A stretch of 64,000 bases of DNA. Origin: Arthrobacter echini. GTDB taxonomy: Bacteria; Actinomycetota; Actinomycetes; Actinomycetales; Micrococcaceae. Below the pieces are notes generated by a model. That model had not been told where the DNA came from. It made no database searches and saw nothing but the letters and a program-made list of their open reading frames with translations. The DNA lies in assembly GCF_004803505.1 (NCBI RefSeq), contig NZ_SSWH01000008.1:62001-126000 (forward strand), given 5' to 3'. Shown here piece after piece: positions 1 through 9,217 of this stretch (positions are counted from its first letter, which is position 1; each line of letters begins with the position of its first letter). A program made the position numbers and the translations under genes.

Positions 1-18
1 CGGGCATCGGGGCGCGGA

Positions 19-771
19 CTAGAACCCGGCGATCGTCTCGTCGGTGTTGATCCCCACCACATGGAACACCTCGGCGCTGCGCCCCTCGCCCAGCCCGCCT
101 CGTCGGGCGTTGTCCTGCAGGATCGCCCGGACGCGGGCCTGCATGCGCTCCACATCCGGATGCTGGCTCTCATGGGCCATGATTGCGGCGATCTTGAGCT
201 CCTCGGCACCGGTCACATCGACGAAGCGATTCTCGAGGTGCGCGGGCGAGCCGTAGAACCACAGCCAGGGCACCTTGAAACTGGCGATCCCCGCGGCTTC
301 GAGCTCGGGATAGGCGTAGGGATTCTCCACAGCCGGATAGACGGCCCTCGTTACCGCCTCGCCACTGGCCATGTGGTCTGGATGGCTCTTCTGGATCATG
401 TCCCAACTGCGCTCCGGGTGCATGGAGAGCACGATGTCCGGTCGGACCTCCCTCATCCGCCGGACGATCTCGCGGATCACGGCGTCGGACGGCTGCAGGT
501 ATCCGTCCGGCTCCCCCAGGAAGGTCACATCGGTCACGCCCACGCGAGCGGCTGCGGTACGCTGCTCGGTCCTGCGCAGCTCCGCCAGGCCCGGCCTGTC
601 CTCGTCGGAGAATCCCCCGGCGTCGCCGTCGGTCAGGATGCAGTAACTCACCGAAGCCCCGGCGGCGGTCCAGCCCGCAATCGTCGCCGAAGCGCCGAAA
701 TCGATGTCGTCCGGGTGCGCCGCGAACGCCAGTACCCGTGCGGGGATGGTCGCTGCCTCGTCGATCGACAT
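19..771 (-). CDS. PIG-L (LmbE-like) family deacetylase
   Basis: A 250-residue protein of the PIG-L/LmbE fold, zinc-dependent N-deacetylases that act on GlcNAc-type or mycothiol-pathway substrates. Visible metal motifs are AHPDD at residues 18-22 and SHPDH at 129-133, the two usual zinc-binding blocks. There is no signal peptide or membrane segment, so it should be cytoplasmic. The ATG start lies 3 bp after the etfA stop, so it is the last gene of an etfB-etfA-deacetylase operon. Family members include MshB and Mca of mycothiol metabolism, but the sequence alone does not say which substrate is used. The family call is firm and the substrate open. Confidence 0.88.
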   Translation of the reverse strand: MSIDEAATIPARVLAFAAHPDDIDFGASATIAGWTAAGASVSYCILTDGDAGGFSDEDRPGLAELRRTEQRTAAARVGVTDVTFLGEPDGYLQPSDAVIREIVRRMREVRPDIVLSMHPERSWDMIQKSHPDHMASGEAVTRAVYPAVENPYAYPELEAAGIASFKVPWLWFYGSPAHLENRFVDVTGAEELKIAAIMAHESQHPDVERMQARVRAILQDNARRGGLGEGRSAEVFHVVGINTDETIAGF

Positions 772-774
772 GTC

Positions 775-1719
775 CTAGAGACCGCGCTTGCGGATCTCGT
801 CCGTGGCCTGCGGCAGTACCGCGAAGAGGTCACCGACGATCCCGAAGTCGGCGATCTCGAAGATCGGCGAATCGGCGTCCTTGTTGATCGCCACGATCAC
901 CTTCGACGTCTGCATGCCGGCCCGCTGCTGAACAGCTCCCGAGATGCCGACGGAGACGTAGAGCTGCGGGGAAACGGTCTTGCCCGTCTGTCCCACCTGG
1001 GCGGAATGCTCGATCCAGCCCGCGTCCGTCGCGGCTCGCGATGCCCCCACCGCGCCTCCCAGTGCATCGGCCAACTCCTCCAGTGGACCGAAGTTGCCCT
1101 CCACCCCACGACCACCGGCGACGACGACCCTGGCTTCGGAGAGCTCCGGACGACCGCTGACCGGTTTGTCCACCCGGCCGGTGATGTGCGCCGCAGCGGG
1201 CTCGGCGTCCACCGGGATGCGAACCTCGCGCGGCGACACCGGAGCACCTGCTTCCACGGCCTCGAAGCTGTTCGGTTTGACGGTCAGGACCGCCACGTCC
1301 GTGGTGACGCGGCAGGTGACCGTGTAGGAGCCCGCGAAGTCGGCCTTCGTCGCCGTCAGCTCATCGTCCAGGGACACGACGTCCGTGATGACGCCTGCCT
1401 CGAGGCGGATCGCGGCGCGCGCGGCGATCTCCTTGGCCTCGTAGGAGTTGCCCAGCAGCACGACGTCGGCGCCCGCGGCGCGGACAGCGTCCGTCACGAA
1501 CGCGGCCTTGCCTGCGACCAGAACCTGCGTGACGTCCCCCTCCGGTCGGTAACACTCCTGCACCCCGTAGGACCCGATGCCGTCGAGGTAGGTCTGTTCG
1601 GCGTCTCCGGCAAGAGCCACCGACACATCTCCGAGGGAGCCTGCCAGGGACAGGAGCTCGCGTTCACTCTTGGCGAGGCTCGCTCCGGCGTGGTCGAGGA
1701 AGATGAGGACTGCAGTCAT
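775..1719 (-). CDS. etfA: Electron transfer flavoprotein alpha subunit
   Basis: 314 residues, the usual length for EtfA/FixB. The C-terminal half carries the FAD-binding signature (around [20 protein letters not shown], residues 277-296), which holds the FAD of the EtfAB dimer. With EtfB it moves electrons from acyl-CoA and related dehydrogenases to the respiratory quinone pool. The start is an ATG 32 bp after etfB, preceded by a GGAGAATCC-type Shine-Dalgarno sequence. It is co-transcribed with etfB upstream and a PIG-L deacetylase downstream. Confidence 0.95.
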   Translation of the reverse strand: MTAVLIFLDHAGASLAKSERELLSLAGSLGDVSVALAGDAEQTYLDGIGSYGVQECYRPEGDVTQVLVAGKAAFVTDAVRAAGADVVLLGNSYEAKEIAARAAIRLEAGVITDVVSLDDELTATKADFAGSYTVTCRVTTDVAVLTVKPNSFEAVEAGAPVSPREVRIPVDAEPAAAHITGRVDKPVSGRPELSEARVVVAGGRGVEGNFGPLEELADALGGAVGASRAATDAGWIEHSAQVGQTGKTVSPQLYVSVGISGAVQQRAGMQTSKVIVAINKDADSPIFEIADFGIVGDLFAVLPQATDEIRKRGL

Positions 1720-1751
1720 GGTGGATTCTCCTGGCAGGAAAGGCGTACGGA

Positions 1752-2579
1752 TCAGAGGAGCTTCTGGCCGGCGAGGAAGTCGACCAGACGGATGCCGGCG
1801 TCGCCCTCGTCGGTGATGACGACACCCTGACTACGCGGTGGTCGTGGCGCTGCCGCCTCGACCCGGGTCCACGAGCCGGCAAGACCGACCTCGTCGGCAC
1901 CGACGCCGATGTCGGCGAGGGACAGTGTCTGGATCTGCTTCTTCTTCGCCGCCATGATGCCCTTGAAGTTCGGGTAGCGGGGATCGTTGATCTGGTCCGT
2001 CACGGAGACCAGCGCCGGCAGGGGCGCCTGGACGGTTTCGGCGAACGTGTCGTTGTCGCGGCGCGCCGTCAGCGTCCATTCCCCGCTCTCCGTGGTCGCC
2101 TCCAGTGCTGCCGCGAAGGTCACCTGGGGCAGGGAGAGCCGTTCGGCGAGCTGGGCTGGTACCAGTGAGGTCTCCCCGTCGGTGGAGGCCATGCCGGTCA
2201 GGACCAGGTCGAAGGGCCCCAGGTGCTCGAGAAGGGCCGCGAGCGCGCGGGAGGTGGCCGAGGCGTCGGAACCGGACAATGCCTCGTCGCTCAGATGGGC
2301 GCCGTCGTCGGCCCCGATCTGGAGTGACTTCTTCACTGCCGCGACCGCTGCCGGCGGACCCATGGTGATCGCGGTGATGCGGTGACCTGCTGCCGCTCCC
2401 CCGTGTGCCTCGACCAGCTGCAGAGCCGCTTCGAGCGCGTATTCGTCGAGCTCGGACAGGATGCTCTCGGCGCGCACCGTCGTCAGGTTCTCCCCGGCGA
2501 TCTCGCGGTCGAACTGAGCATCGGGTACATGCTTCACCAGGACCGCTATGCGCAGTCCACCTGCTGTGGCCTCGTCCAT
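1752..2579 (-). CDS. etfB: Electron transfer flavoprotein beta subunit
   Basis: 275-residue EtfB/FixA. The N-terminus LRIAVLVKHVPDAQFDR and the acidic SELDEYALEAALQL block near residue 50 are typical, as is the AMP-binding fold. It pairs with EtfA to shuttle electrons from flavin dehydrogenases. The ATG start is preceded by a strong GGAGGAAGG ribosome-binding site about 7 bases away. It is the first gene of the etfB-etfA-deacetylase operon. The htrA terminator at 2660-2700 insulates it from the gene upstream. Confidence 0.95.
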   Translation of the reverse strand: MDEATAGGLRIAVLVKHVPDAQFDREIAGENLTTVRAESILSELDEYALEAALQLVEAHGGAAAGHRITAITMGPPAAVAAVKKSLQIGADDGAHLSDEALSGSDASATSRALAALLEHLGPFDLVLTGMASTDGETSLVPAQLAERLSLPQVTFAAALEATTESGEWTLTARRDNDTFAETVQAPLPALVSVTDQINDPRYPNFKGIMAAKKKQIQTLSLADIGVGADEVGLAGSWTRVEAAAPRPPRSQGVVITDEGDAGIRLVDFLAGQKLL

Positions 2580-2659
2580 TGCCGACCTTCCTCCATCGGG
2601 GATCTTCCCGATTCCTAGCTAACCACAGCGGGCCGACGCTTTCGCATGGTCCGGGTCGA

Positions 2660-2700
2660 ACGCGAGAGGCGGTCCCCTCGTCGGGAACCGCCTCTCGCGT
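2660..2700 (-). terminator. Hairpin terminator after htrA
   Basis: A 14-bp inverted repeat (2660-2673 with 2687-2700) extended by CCC/GGG across a single bulged A, with a 6-nt loop. It lies 50 bp past the htrA stop in the direction of htrA transcription and just before etfB. There is no clear U tract, as is common in high-GC actinobacteria. Confidence 0.75.
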
Positions 2701-2749
2701 CCGGCGTCGATCCACCCCGGTTCGCCTGCCGTGGTTCGTCGTCGTGCTC

Positions 2750-4138
2750 CTAGCCCACCTGGGCCTGCCCCAGTGTGACGTCGACGGTGGTGGACTCGCC
2801 GTCGCGGAGGATCTCCACCGGTACCTGCTCCCCGACCGGGTGCATGCGCACCGCCGCCGTCAGGGACTCGGCATCGGTGACCGTCAGATCCCCGACCCCG
2901 GTGATGACGTCGCCCGCCTGCAGGGCGGCTTCCTCGGCGGGTGAACCCGGCTCCACCGATTCGACGAGCGCTCCGGACGAGAAGGGCGAACTCGTCGGCG
3001 AACCCTCCGCGGAGGCAGAGGTGATGCTGACCCCGAGGAAACCATGGGACGCCTCGCCGTCGGCGATGATCTCCTGAGCGATCCGGTCGGCGTAATTGAT
3101 GGGGATGGAGAACCCCACGCCGATGTTCCCCGTGGGTTCACTCGAGCCGCCCGAGGCGATGGCGACGTTGACGCCGATGATCTGCCCGTCCTTGTCGACG
3201 AGCGCTCCCCCGGAGTTCCCCTGGTTGATGGCCGCATCGGTCTGGATCACATTGAGGTAGACCGAGCCCTGGGATTGAGGCGCAGGCACGCCCGGGTTGC
3301 CCGGAGGAAGGAAGTTGAAGCCGTCCTCGTTCTCCGACTCCGCGCTGTCGGGCTGCTGCTCCGGCACCGCGGAGGACGCGACGCTGATCGTCCTGTTCAG
3401 CGTGGACACGATGCCGTCGGTGACCGTGCCACTGAGACCGAGCGGCGAACCGATGGCGATCGCGATGTCCCCGACGTTCAATTCGTCGGAATCCGCGAGG
3501 GTGGCGGCGGTGAGCGAGGGCGCATCGATCTTGATCACCGCGAGGTCGCTGAGCGGGTCCGTTCCGACCACCGTTGCCGGATACAGTCTTCCGTCGTTCA
3601 ACCTGACCTCGATGGTGGGCTCCGCGACCTGCCCACCGAGGGTCACCACGTGGGTGTTGGTGAGGATGTGGCCGTCCGTGTCGAGGATGATGCCCGATCC
3701 CGAGCCGCCGGCGCTGCCGCCGCTGACCGCGACCGTCACGACGCTCGGTGAGGCGGTGACAGCAGCGCCGGTGACCGTGTTGACGTCATCGAGGTCGTTC
3801 ACGACGATCGATTCCGGGTCGGCCTGCGTGATGCCCGCGGAGGAGTCCGACTCCAGGGCACTGTAGCCCAGGGTCGCCACCCCGCCGCCGATCAGCCCGG
3901 CGACGAGTACCCCGGCTGCGAAGGTGGCAACACCCACCCGCCGTCGCTCCCGGGGTGCCTTCGCCCCGGCCTGCTGGGGCGACGGGCTCCCGCCGGAATC
4001 GCCGTAGAACGGCTGGTGGCCGGCATATGCGGGATGCGGGGCGCTCGACCCCACGGCGTCCCGCTCCGCTGCCCAGGCAGGCGGCCTGCTCGGTTGAGGG
4101 GGAAGTGGCCGATCGGAGGTGCCCGGCTGCTCGTTCAT
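2750..4138 (-). CDS. Membrane-anchored trypsin-like serine protease with PDZ domain (HtrA/PepD type)
   Basis: 462 residues. A Pro-rich cytoplasmic N-terminus (1-65) is followed by one membrane helix (about 70-95), so the protease domain faces the outside. The catalytic triad is visible as His163 (NTHVV), Asp198 (PLSDLAV) and Ser309 (GNSGG). A C-terminal PDZ domain spans about 355-455. HtrA proteases degrade or refold damaged envelope proteins. A Pro/Ser/acidic insertion at about 257-290 lies between the body of the protease and the active-site serine. The ATG start has a GAGAGGAC ribosome-binding site. It is divergent from the TPM/PspA envelope-stress pair and has its own terminator. Confidence 0.93.
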   Translation of the reverse strand: MNEQPGTSDRPLPPQPSRPPAWAAERDAVGSSAPHPAYAGHQPFYGDSGGSPSPQQAGAKAPRERRRVGVATFAAGVLVAGLIGGGVATLGYSALESDSSAGITQADPESIVVNDLDDVNTVTGAAVTASPSVVTVAVSGGSAGGSGSGIILDTDGHILTNTHVVTLGGQVAEPTIEVRLNDGRLYPATVVGTDPLSDLAVIKIDAPSLTAATLADSDELNVGDIAIAIGSPLGLSGTVTDGIVSTLNRTISVASSAVPEQQPDSAESENEDGFNFLPPGNPGVPAPQSQGSVYLNVIQTDAAINQGNSGGALVDKDGQIIGVNVAIASGGSSEPTGNIGVGFSIPINYADRIAQEIIADGEASHGFLGVSITSASAEGSPTSSPFSSGALVESVEPGSPAEEAALQAGDVITGVGDLTVTDAESLTAAVRMHPVGEQVPVEILRDGESTTVDVTLGQAQVG

Positions 4139-4417
4139 GGAAAGTCCTCTCGTTGCTGTTGACCACCATCATGGCAAGCTTCGCTGGACGTCGAGCGAGG
4201 CTTTGCTGAATGTTCGCTGGGCATCAGCTGGAGCCGGGCATGTCCGGTCCCGCTGGTAGCAGGGTCATCCTGCACCCAGTATGCGCTGTCGGGAGACTGC
4301 CGTGGTGGACGCTCTCCGGGCTCGCCCATAGACTCGGGAAACAACAGGGAGCCTCCGGCGTCCGCCGGTCCCGGTCCCGGGATCGTGAGGTCCGGGGGAC
4401 GTGCTGAAGGGTCGGAC

Positions 4418-6550
4418 ATGCGATTGACGAGCAGGCGCCTACGCGTCTCTGCTGTGCTGGGTGCCCTCGTGGCGATCCCGCTGCTGGGGAGCACGACGGC
4501 GTTCGCCGAGGAGCCTGTCGACTTCGGACCCGGCGAGTACGTCCTCGACTCCGCCGATGTCCTCAGTGCGTCGGAGGAGGATGAACTCCAGGTCGCCATC
4601 GAGGAGCTGCGGTCCTCCGAGGGCTTCACGGTCCGCATCGCCTATGTCGACATCTTCGAGAATCCCTCCGACAGCGAAGCCTGGGCCGACACCTCGGCCC
4701 TGCTCAATGCCCAGAGCGCGAACGAGGGTCTTCTCGCCGTCGGACTGGATCAGCGCGGAGCATTCTATTCTGTGGGCAACAACTCCCCCATCGGCGGTCA
4801 GGGCCAGGCGATCTACGACCAGTACATCGGCCCTGAACTGGGTGCCGGCAACTTCGCAGACGCGGGCCTCGGCGCCGTGGAGGGGACCGAGGCTGCGCTG
4901 TCGGGCGAACCTGTCGGAAATGGGAATGCGGTCGTTCCCCGTGACACCGCGGTCGGCCCGGCCGATTCCACCGGAGGCAGCGGGCTGGGTGGCCTCGTGC
5001 TCGTCGGCGGCCTCGTCGCCGTCGTCGGTGCTGGTGGCTACCTGCTCCTGAAGCAGCGCGGCGGCACCAGTGCGCAGCGCAAGCGCGAGCAGTACGGGTA
5101 CGGGCCCGAACCGGCGGCGGACGGCGAGGTCGTCGACCCGCTCGCGTCGCTCAGCATCGAGGAGTTGCGCACTCGCGCGGGCAGCCTGCTGATCGCGGCC
5201 GACGACGCCATCAAATCCAGTGAGCAGGAACTCGGTTTCGCCGAAGCGCAGTACGGCGCTGCCGCGATCGAAACGTTCGCCGAGGACATCGCCGCCGCGA
5301 AGCGCCACATGGGCGAGTCCTTCAAGCTGCAGCAGCAACTCGACGACCACATCCCCGACACCGAGGAACAGCAGCGTCAGTGGCTCGGCGAGATCATCCG
5401 CCGCTGCGAGGAGGTCAACGCGTCCCTCGAGGAGCACAAGGCGGATTTCGATGCCCTGCGCGAGCTCGAGCGGAACGCCCCTGATGCCCTGCGGAAGGCC
5501 CGGTCAGCGGCCGACGGCGCCCGGCAGCGACTCGCCGCCGCGCAGCAGGCCCTCAGCACGCTGCAGAGCCGCTATGCCGAGACCGCGACGAGCCAGGTGG
5601 CGGACAACATCGAGCAGGCGCGGGAGCGGCTGGCCTTCGTGGACAGCGCCGCCGGCGAGGCCCGGGAGCGCATGGACAGCGGAGACACCGGGCGGGCCGT
5701 CGTCGCCGTCCGCGCCGCCGAGGAAGCCGTCCATCAGACAGACGTCCTCCTCGACGCGATCGACAGGAGGTCCGGCGAACTCGCCGCAGCCGAATCCGAA
5801 CTCGAGCGTGCGCTGCCGGACACCGAGCAGGATCTGGCGCAGGCGAAGGCCATGGAGCGCACCGGTCAGTACCGTGACCTCGCCGGCCCCGTCGCAGCCG
5901 TCGAATCGGCCGTGGCGACCGTCCGCGAGGAACGACACAGGAGCCGCAGCAATCCCCTGGCACTGCTGGAGCGCCTGGAGAACGCGCACGCCCAGCTGGA
6001 CGCGGCGCTGGCCGGGGTTCGCGACCAGGCGGAGAACGCGCGCCGCGCGCAGGACTCCCTGCAGCACGCCATCATCGCGGCGCAGTCCGGCATCTCGGGT
6101 ACCGCCGACTACATCCGGGCGAGACGCGGCGGCGTGGGGCGCGAGGCACGCACGCGGCTGGCAGAGGCCGAGCGGAACCTCGACTACGCCATGGACCTCC
6201 GGCGCTCCGACCCGGTGACCGCTCTGGCGCACGCACAGCAGGCCGCCGTGCTCGCCGATCAGGCCGCCCGACTCGCCGAACAGGATGTCGACGGCTTCGG
6301 CGGCGGAGGCTTCGGCGGCGGCTATGGACGCAGGGGCAACGACGGCATGGGCGGCGCACTGCTCGGTGGGATCCTGCTGGGCGGGATCCTGAACGGCGGC
6401 GGCTTCGGTGGCGGCGGTCAGGGCGACGGCGGAGGATTCGGCGGCGGCTTCGGCGGAGGTGGTGGCAGCTTCGGCGGCGGAGGATTCGGCGGCTTCGGCG
6501 GTGGAGGCGGTAGCTTCGGCGGTTTCGGCGGAGGCGGCGGCGACTTCTGA
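4418..6550 (+). CDS. TPM-domain membrane protein with coiled coil and Gly-rich tail
   Basis: 710 residues from the ATG at 4418, chosen because a signal peptide starts there (MRLTSRRLRV, hydrophobic core, cut near TTAFA) and GAAGG lies 7 bases upstream. In order: signal peptide 1-31, TPM domain about 35-170 (extracytoplasmic, TPM_phosphatase/Psb32 family), a membrane helix about 190-212, a long Glu/Ala/Arg-rich coiled coil about 245-610, and a Gly/Phe-rich tail of GGGFGG-type repeats ending in GGGGDF. The helix puts the TPM domain outside and the coiled coil inside. The next gene is PspA, itself a coiled-coil membrane-stress protein, 62 bp downstream, so the pair probably works at the membrane. 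The biochemical role is unknown. Confidence 0.88.
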   Translation: MRLTSRRLRVSAVLGALVAIPLLGSTTAFAEEPVDFGPGEYVLDSADVLSASEEDELQVAIEELRSSEGFTVRIAYVDIFENPSDSEAWADTSALLNAQSANEGLLAVGLDQRGAFYSVGNNSPIGGQGQAIYDQYIGPELGAGNFADAGLGAVEGTEAALSGEPVGNGNAVVPRDTAVGPADSTGGSGLGGLVLVGGLVAVVGAGGYLLLKQRGGTSAQRKREQYGYGPEPAADGEVVDPLASLSIEELRTRAGSLLIAADDAIKSSEQELGFAEAQYGAAAIETFAEDIAAAKRHMGESFKLQQQLDDHIPDTEEQQRQWLGEIIRRCEEVNASLEEHKADFDALRELERNAPDALRKARSAADGARQRLAAAQQALSTLQSRYAETATSQVADNIEQARERLAFVDSAAGEARERMDSGDTGRAVVAVRAAEEAVHQTDVLLDAIDRRSGELAAAESELERALPDTEQDLAQAKAMERTGQYRDLAGPVAAVESAVATVREERHRSRSNPLALLERLENAHAQLDAALAGVRDQAENARRAQDSLQHAIIAAQSGISGTADYIRARRGGVGREARTRLAEAERNLDYAMDLRRSDPVTALAHAQQAAVLADQAARLAEQDVDGFGGGGFGGGYGRRGNDGMGGALLGGILLGGILNGGGFGGGGQGDGGGFGGGFGGGGGSFGGGGFGGFGGGGGSFGGFGGGGGDF

Positions 6551-6612
6551 CCCCCAGCAGGGACAGTTCAGCAGGACACACGGACCACGGACAGAAATCG
6601 GAAGGTAGATCA

Positions 6613-7410
6613 ATGGCAAAGCAGTCAATCTTCGGGCGGATCGCCCAGCTCACCCGGGCGAACATCAACTCGTTGCTCGATCAGGCGGAGGATCCGCAGA
6701 AGATGCTGGACCAGATGGTCCGCGACTACACGAACAGCATCGCCGAGGCGGAAAGTGCCGTCGCGCAGACGATCGGCAATCTGCGCATGATGCAGGAGGA
6801 CTACAACGAGGACCTGGAGAACTCCCGCAGCTGGGGCAACAAGGCTCTTGCTGCCTCGCGGAAGGCCGACGAGTACCGCGCCTCAGGCAACACCGCCGAC
6901 GCGCAGAAGTTCGACAACCTCGCCAAGGTCGCCATCCAGCGCCAGATGTCCGCCGAGGGCGAAGCCAAGGGTGTGGAACCCACCATCGCGTCGCAGACGG
7001 AGATCGTGGACAAGCTCAAGGACGGCCTCAACCAGATGAGGGGCAAGCTCAATGAGCTGACGGTCAAGCGCGATCAGCTGATCGCCCGCTCACGCACCGC
7101 CCAGGCACAGCAGCAGGTGCACGACGCCGTGAAGAGTCTCGACTTCATGGACCCGACGAGCGAGGTGGGTCGCTTCGAGGAGAAGATCCGGCGCGAGGAA
7201 GCCAAGGTGCGCGGACAGCAGGAGCTGGCCTCCTCCAGCCTCGACGCCCAGTTCGAGAGCCTCGAGGATCTCGGCGAGCAGACGGAGATCGAGGCGCGAC
7301 TGGCCGCCCTGAAGTCCGGTGCCGGTTCCCGGTCGGCGCTCGAGCAGGGCGATGGCGAGTCGGACGGCGCACCCTCGTCCGCCGGCGGCACCAGCGACAG
7401 AACTGTCTGA
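6613..7410 (+). CDS. pspA: PspA/IM30 family membrane-stress protein
   Basis: 265 residues, mostly charged alpha-helical coiled coil, starting MAKQSIFGRIAQLTRANINS, which is the amphipathic helix region typical of PspA/IM30. The central block around QDY/NLRMMQED and the repeated helical heptads match the ESCRT-III-like PspA fold. Family members bind the inner face of the membrane and stabilise it under envelope stress. The C-terminus (about 240-265) is a Ser/Gly/Asp disordered tail. The ATG has a GGAAGG ribosome-binding site. It is co-transcribed with the TPM-domain protein and followed by a strong terminator. Confidence 0.92.
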   Translation: MAKQSIFGRIAQLTRANINSLLDQAEDPQKMLDQMVRDYTNSIAEAESAVAQTIGNLRMMQEDYNEDLENSRSWGNKALAASRKADEYRASGNTADAQKFDNLAKVAIQRQMSAEGEAKGVEPTIASQTEIVDKLKDGLNQMRGKLNELTVKRDQLIARSRTAQAQQQVHDAVKSLDFMDPTSEVGRFEEKIRREEAKVRGQQELASSSLDAQFESLEDLGEQTEIEARLAALKSGAGSRSALEQGDGESDGAPSSAGGTSDRTV

Positions 7411-7470
7411 TCCGTCCGAGCCGACGGATTCTCCGGAGGAGGCAGACCGCGGGACGCCCCGCGACGCAGT

Positions 7471-7507
7471 GAAGGGGAACCACGGCCGGCGGCCGTGGTT
7501 CCCCTTC
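7471..7507 (+). terminator. Strong hairpin terminator after pspA
   Basis: A perfect 17-bp stem (7471-7487 with 7491-7507) closed by a 3-nt GGC loop, 60 bp after the pspA stop. It separates the TPM-pspA unit from the photolyase promoter at 7544. Confidence 0.9.
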
Positions 7508-7543
7508 GTTCGGCATCACCGGAGCCGTGTCGGAGGCCGCCGA

Positions 7544-7549
7544 TAGATT
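7544..7549 (+). promoter_or_regulatory. -10 box of photolyase, leaderless start
   Basis: TAGATT ends 6 nt before the ATG at 7556, with no Shine-Dalgarno sequence. The alternative GTG at 7550 would touch the -10 box and cannot be in the mRNA. Confidence 0.65.
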
Positions 7550-7555
7550 GTGTCC

Positions 7556-8947
7556 ATGGCTGTGACACTCGTGTGGTTCCGTGACGATCTGCGTATCTCC
7601 GACAATCCGGCCCTCGCGGCCGCAGCGGACAGCGGGGACGACGTCGTCGCCTGCTACGTGCTGGACGAGGAGACCGAGGGCATCCGTCCGCGGGGCGGCG
7701 CCTCGAGGTGGTGGCTGCACCACTCCCTCGCGGCCCTGACCGCAACCCTCGAGGACCTCGGCATTCCCCTCGTGCTCCGTCGGGGCGCGGCCGCTGAGGT
7801 CCTGCCCCGACTCGTCGACGAGTGCTCGGCCCACGCCGTCGTCTGGAACCGCCGCTACGGACTGGCGGAACGCACAGCGGATGCCGCAGTGAAGACGGCG
7901 TTCTCCGAGAACGGCATCTCCGCCACGAGCTATCAGGCCAATCTGCTGTACGAGCCGTGGGAGGTGACCTCGGGAACGAAGGAGCCCTACAAGGTGTTCA
8001 CGCCCTTCTGGCGGGCGTGCCTGACTTTCCGTACGCCCCGTAGACCGCTTCCCGCCCCTGACACACTGCACGGACCACGGCTGGATTCCGAGGGGCTCGA
8101 CGACTGGGCCCTGCCGCCCACCGAACCCGAGTGGATCCGCGGCCTGCAGGAGACCTGGACGCCGGGGGAAGCGGGCGCCCAGGAGCGCCTCGACGACTTC
8201 CTCGACAGCGGAGCCGAGGGCTACAACGAGAATCGGGAGCGACCGGGCATGCAGAGCACCAGCATGCTATCCCCGCACCTGCGCTTCGGCGAGATCAGCC
8301 CCTTCGAGGTCTGGCACGCCGCGCAGGACCACAAGGACACCTCGACGGCCCACGATATCCGGGCCTTCGGATCGGAACTGGGCTGGCGGGAGTTCAGCTG
8401 GCAGCTGCTGTACTTCAACCCCGATCTAGCCACCGTCAACCATCGCAGCGAATTCGACGCCTTCGCCTGGGAGGACCCGACGACGGCGGATCTCTCCGCG
8501 TGGCAGCACGGGACCACCGGCTATCCGCTGATCGACGCCGGGATGCGCCAGCTCCACGGGATCGGGTGGATGCACAACCGCGTGCGCATGGCCACGGCAT
8601 CCTTCCTGATCAAGAACCTCATGATCGACTGGCGCGTGGGTGAGAAGTGGTTCTGGGAACGCCTCGTGGACGCCGACCCGGCGTCCAATGCGTTCAACTG
8701 GCAATGGGTGGCCGGATCGGGCGCCGATGCCAGCCCCTACTTCCGCATCTTCAACCCGGTGCTGCAGAGCAGGAAGTTCGACCCGGAGGGCAGGTACCTC
8801 CTGCGCTTCGTTCCTGAGCTCACGGAGGCGGACAATCTGCATGAACCGTGGAAGGGATCCGCTCCCGGCTACCCCGAGCCGATCGTCGATCTCAAGGAGA
8901 GTCGCGAACGCGCGCTGAGCGCGTACAAGGCCCTGCCGAAGAGCTGA
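7556..8947 (+). CDS. phrB: Deoxyribodipyrimidine photolyase
   Basis: 463 residues from the ATG at 7556 (a GTG two codons earlier is ruled out by the -10 box). The N-terminal Rossmann-like antenna domain begins TLVWFRDDLRISDNP. The C-terminal FAD domain shows the class I signatures WMHNRVRM and the block NAFNWQWVAGSGADASPYFR, residues that hold FAD and the flipped dimer. The enzyme uses blue light to split cyclobutane pyrimidine dimers. Cryptochromes share the fold, but the intact motifs favour a CPD photolyase. It stands alone, with terminators on both sides. Confidence 0.94.
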   Translation: MAVTLVWFRDDLRISDNPALAAAADSGDDVVACYVLDEETEGIRPRGGASRWWLHHSLAALTATLEDLGIPLVLRRGAAAEVLPRLVDECSAHAVVWNRRYGLAERTADAAVKTAFSENGISATSYQANLLYEPWEVTSGTKEPYKVFTPFWRACLTFRTPRRPLPAPDTLHGPRLDSEGLDDWALPPTEPEWIRGLQETWTPGEAGAQERLDDFLDSGAEGYNENRERPGMQSTSMLSPHLRFGEISPFEVWHAAQDHKDTSTAHDIRAFGSELGWREFSWQLLYFNPDLATVNHRSEFDAFAWEDPTTADLSAWQHGTTGYPLIDAGMRQLHGIGWMHNRVRMATASFLIKNLMIDWRVGEKWFWERLVDADPASNAFNWQWVAGSGADASPYFRIFNPVLQSRKFDPEGRYLLRFVPELTEADNLHEPWKGSAPGYPEPIVDLKESRERALSAYKALPKS

Positions 8948-8958
8948 GCCGTTCGAGG

Positions 8959-8999
8959 TCCTCGAGCACCGCAGCCTGGCAGGGCCCGGTGCTCGAGGA
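8959..8999 (+). terminator. Hairpin terminator after phrB
   Basis: A 13-bp perfect inverted repeat (8959-8971 with 8987-8999) with a 15-nt loop, starting 11 bp after the phrB stop. Confidence 0.75.
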
Positions 9000-9017
9000 T
9001 CTCCAGCGTCACACGAA

Positions 9018-9053
9018 GAAGTCCCGGTCAACCCTGGGGTCGACCGGGACTTC
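9018..9053 (-). terminator. Hairpin terminator after initiator tRNA
   Basis: A 12-bp perfect stem (9018-9029 with 9042-9053), 6 bp past the 3' end of the tRNA in its direction of transcription. Confidence 0.75.
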
Positions 9054-9059
9054 CATTCG

Positions 9060-9133
9060 TTGCGGGGACAGGATTTGAACCTGTGACCTCTGGGTTATGA
9101 GCCCAGCGAGCTACCGAACTGCTCCACCCCGCG
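9060..9133 (-). tRNA. Initiator tRNA-fMet (anticodon CAT)
   Basis: 74 nt without an encoded CCA. The acceptor arm CGCGGGG/CCCCGCA leaves a C1-A72 mismatch, and the anticodon stem has three G-C pairs (GGG...CCC) around CTCATAA. Both are hallmarks of the initiator tRNA rather than elongator tRNA-Met or tRNA-Ile2. The T loop reads TTCAAAT. It starts translation with formyl-methionine. A hairpin terminator follows immediately. The UPF0182 gene lies downstream on the same strand. Confidence 0.95.
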
Positions 9134-9217
9134 GCGTGTTCCCAACGTTACCGGGCGGGGGGTCGAGAGGCAAATCGCACAGCCCCCTCGACCCCCCCCC
9201 GCCCGGCACTCATCCAG

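Noticed and set aside
61-1830. Long open frame (589 codons) on the plus strand over the deacetylase and etfA
   Set aside because: Antisense of two well-supported genes, with no recognisable domain.
7550-7555. GTG start for photolyase two codons upstream of the ATG
   Set aside because: It directly follows the -10 box TAGATT (7544-7549), so it would not be part of the mRNA.
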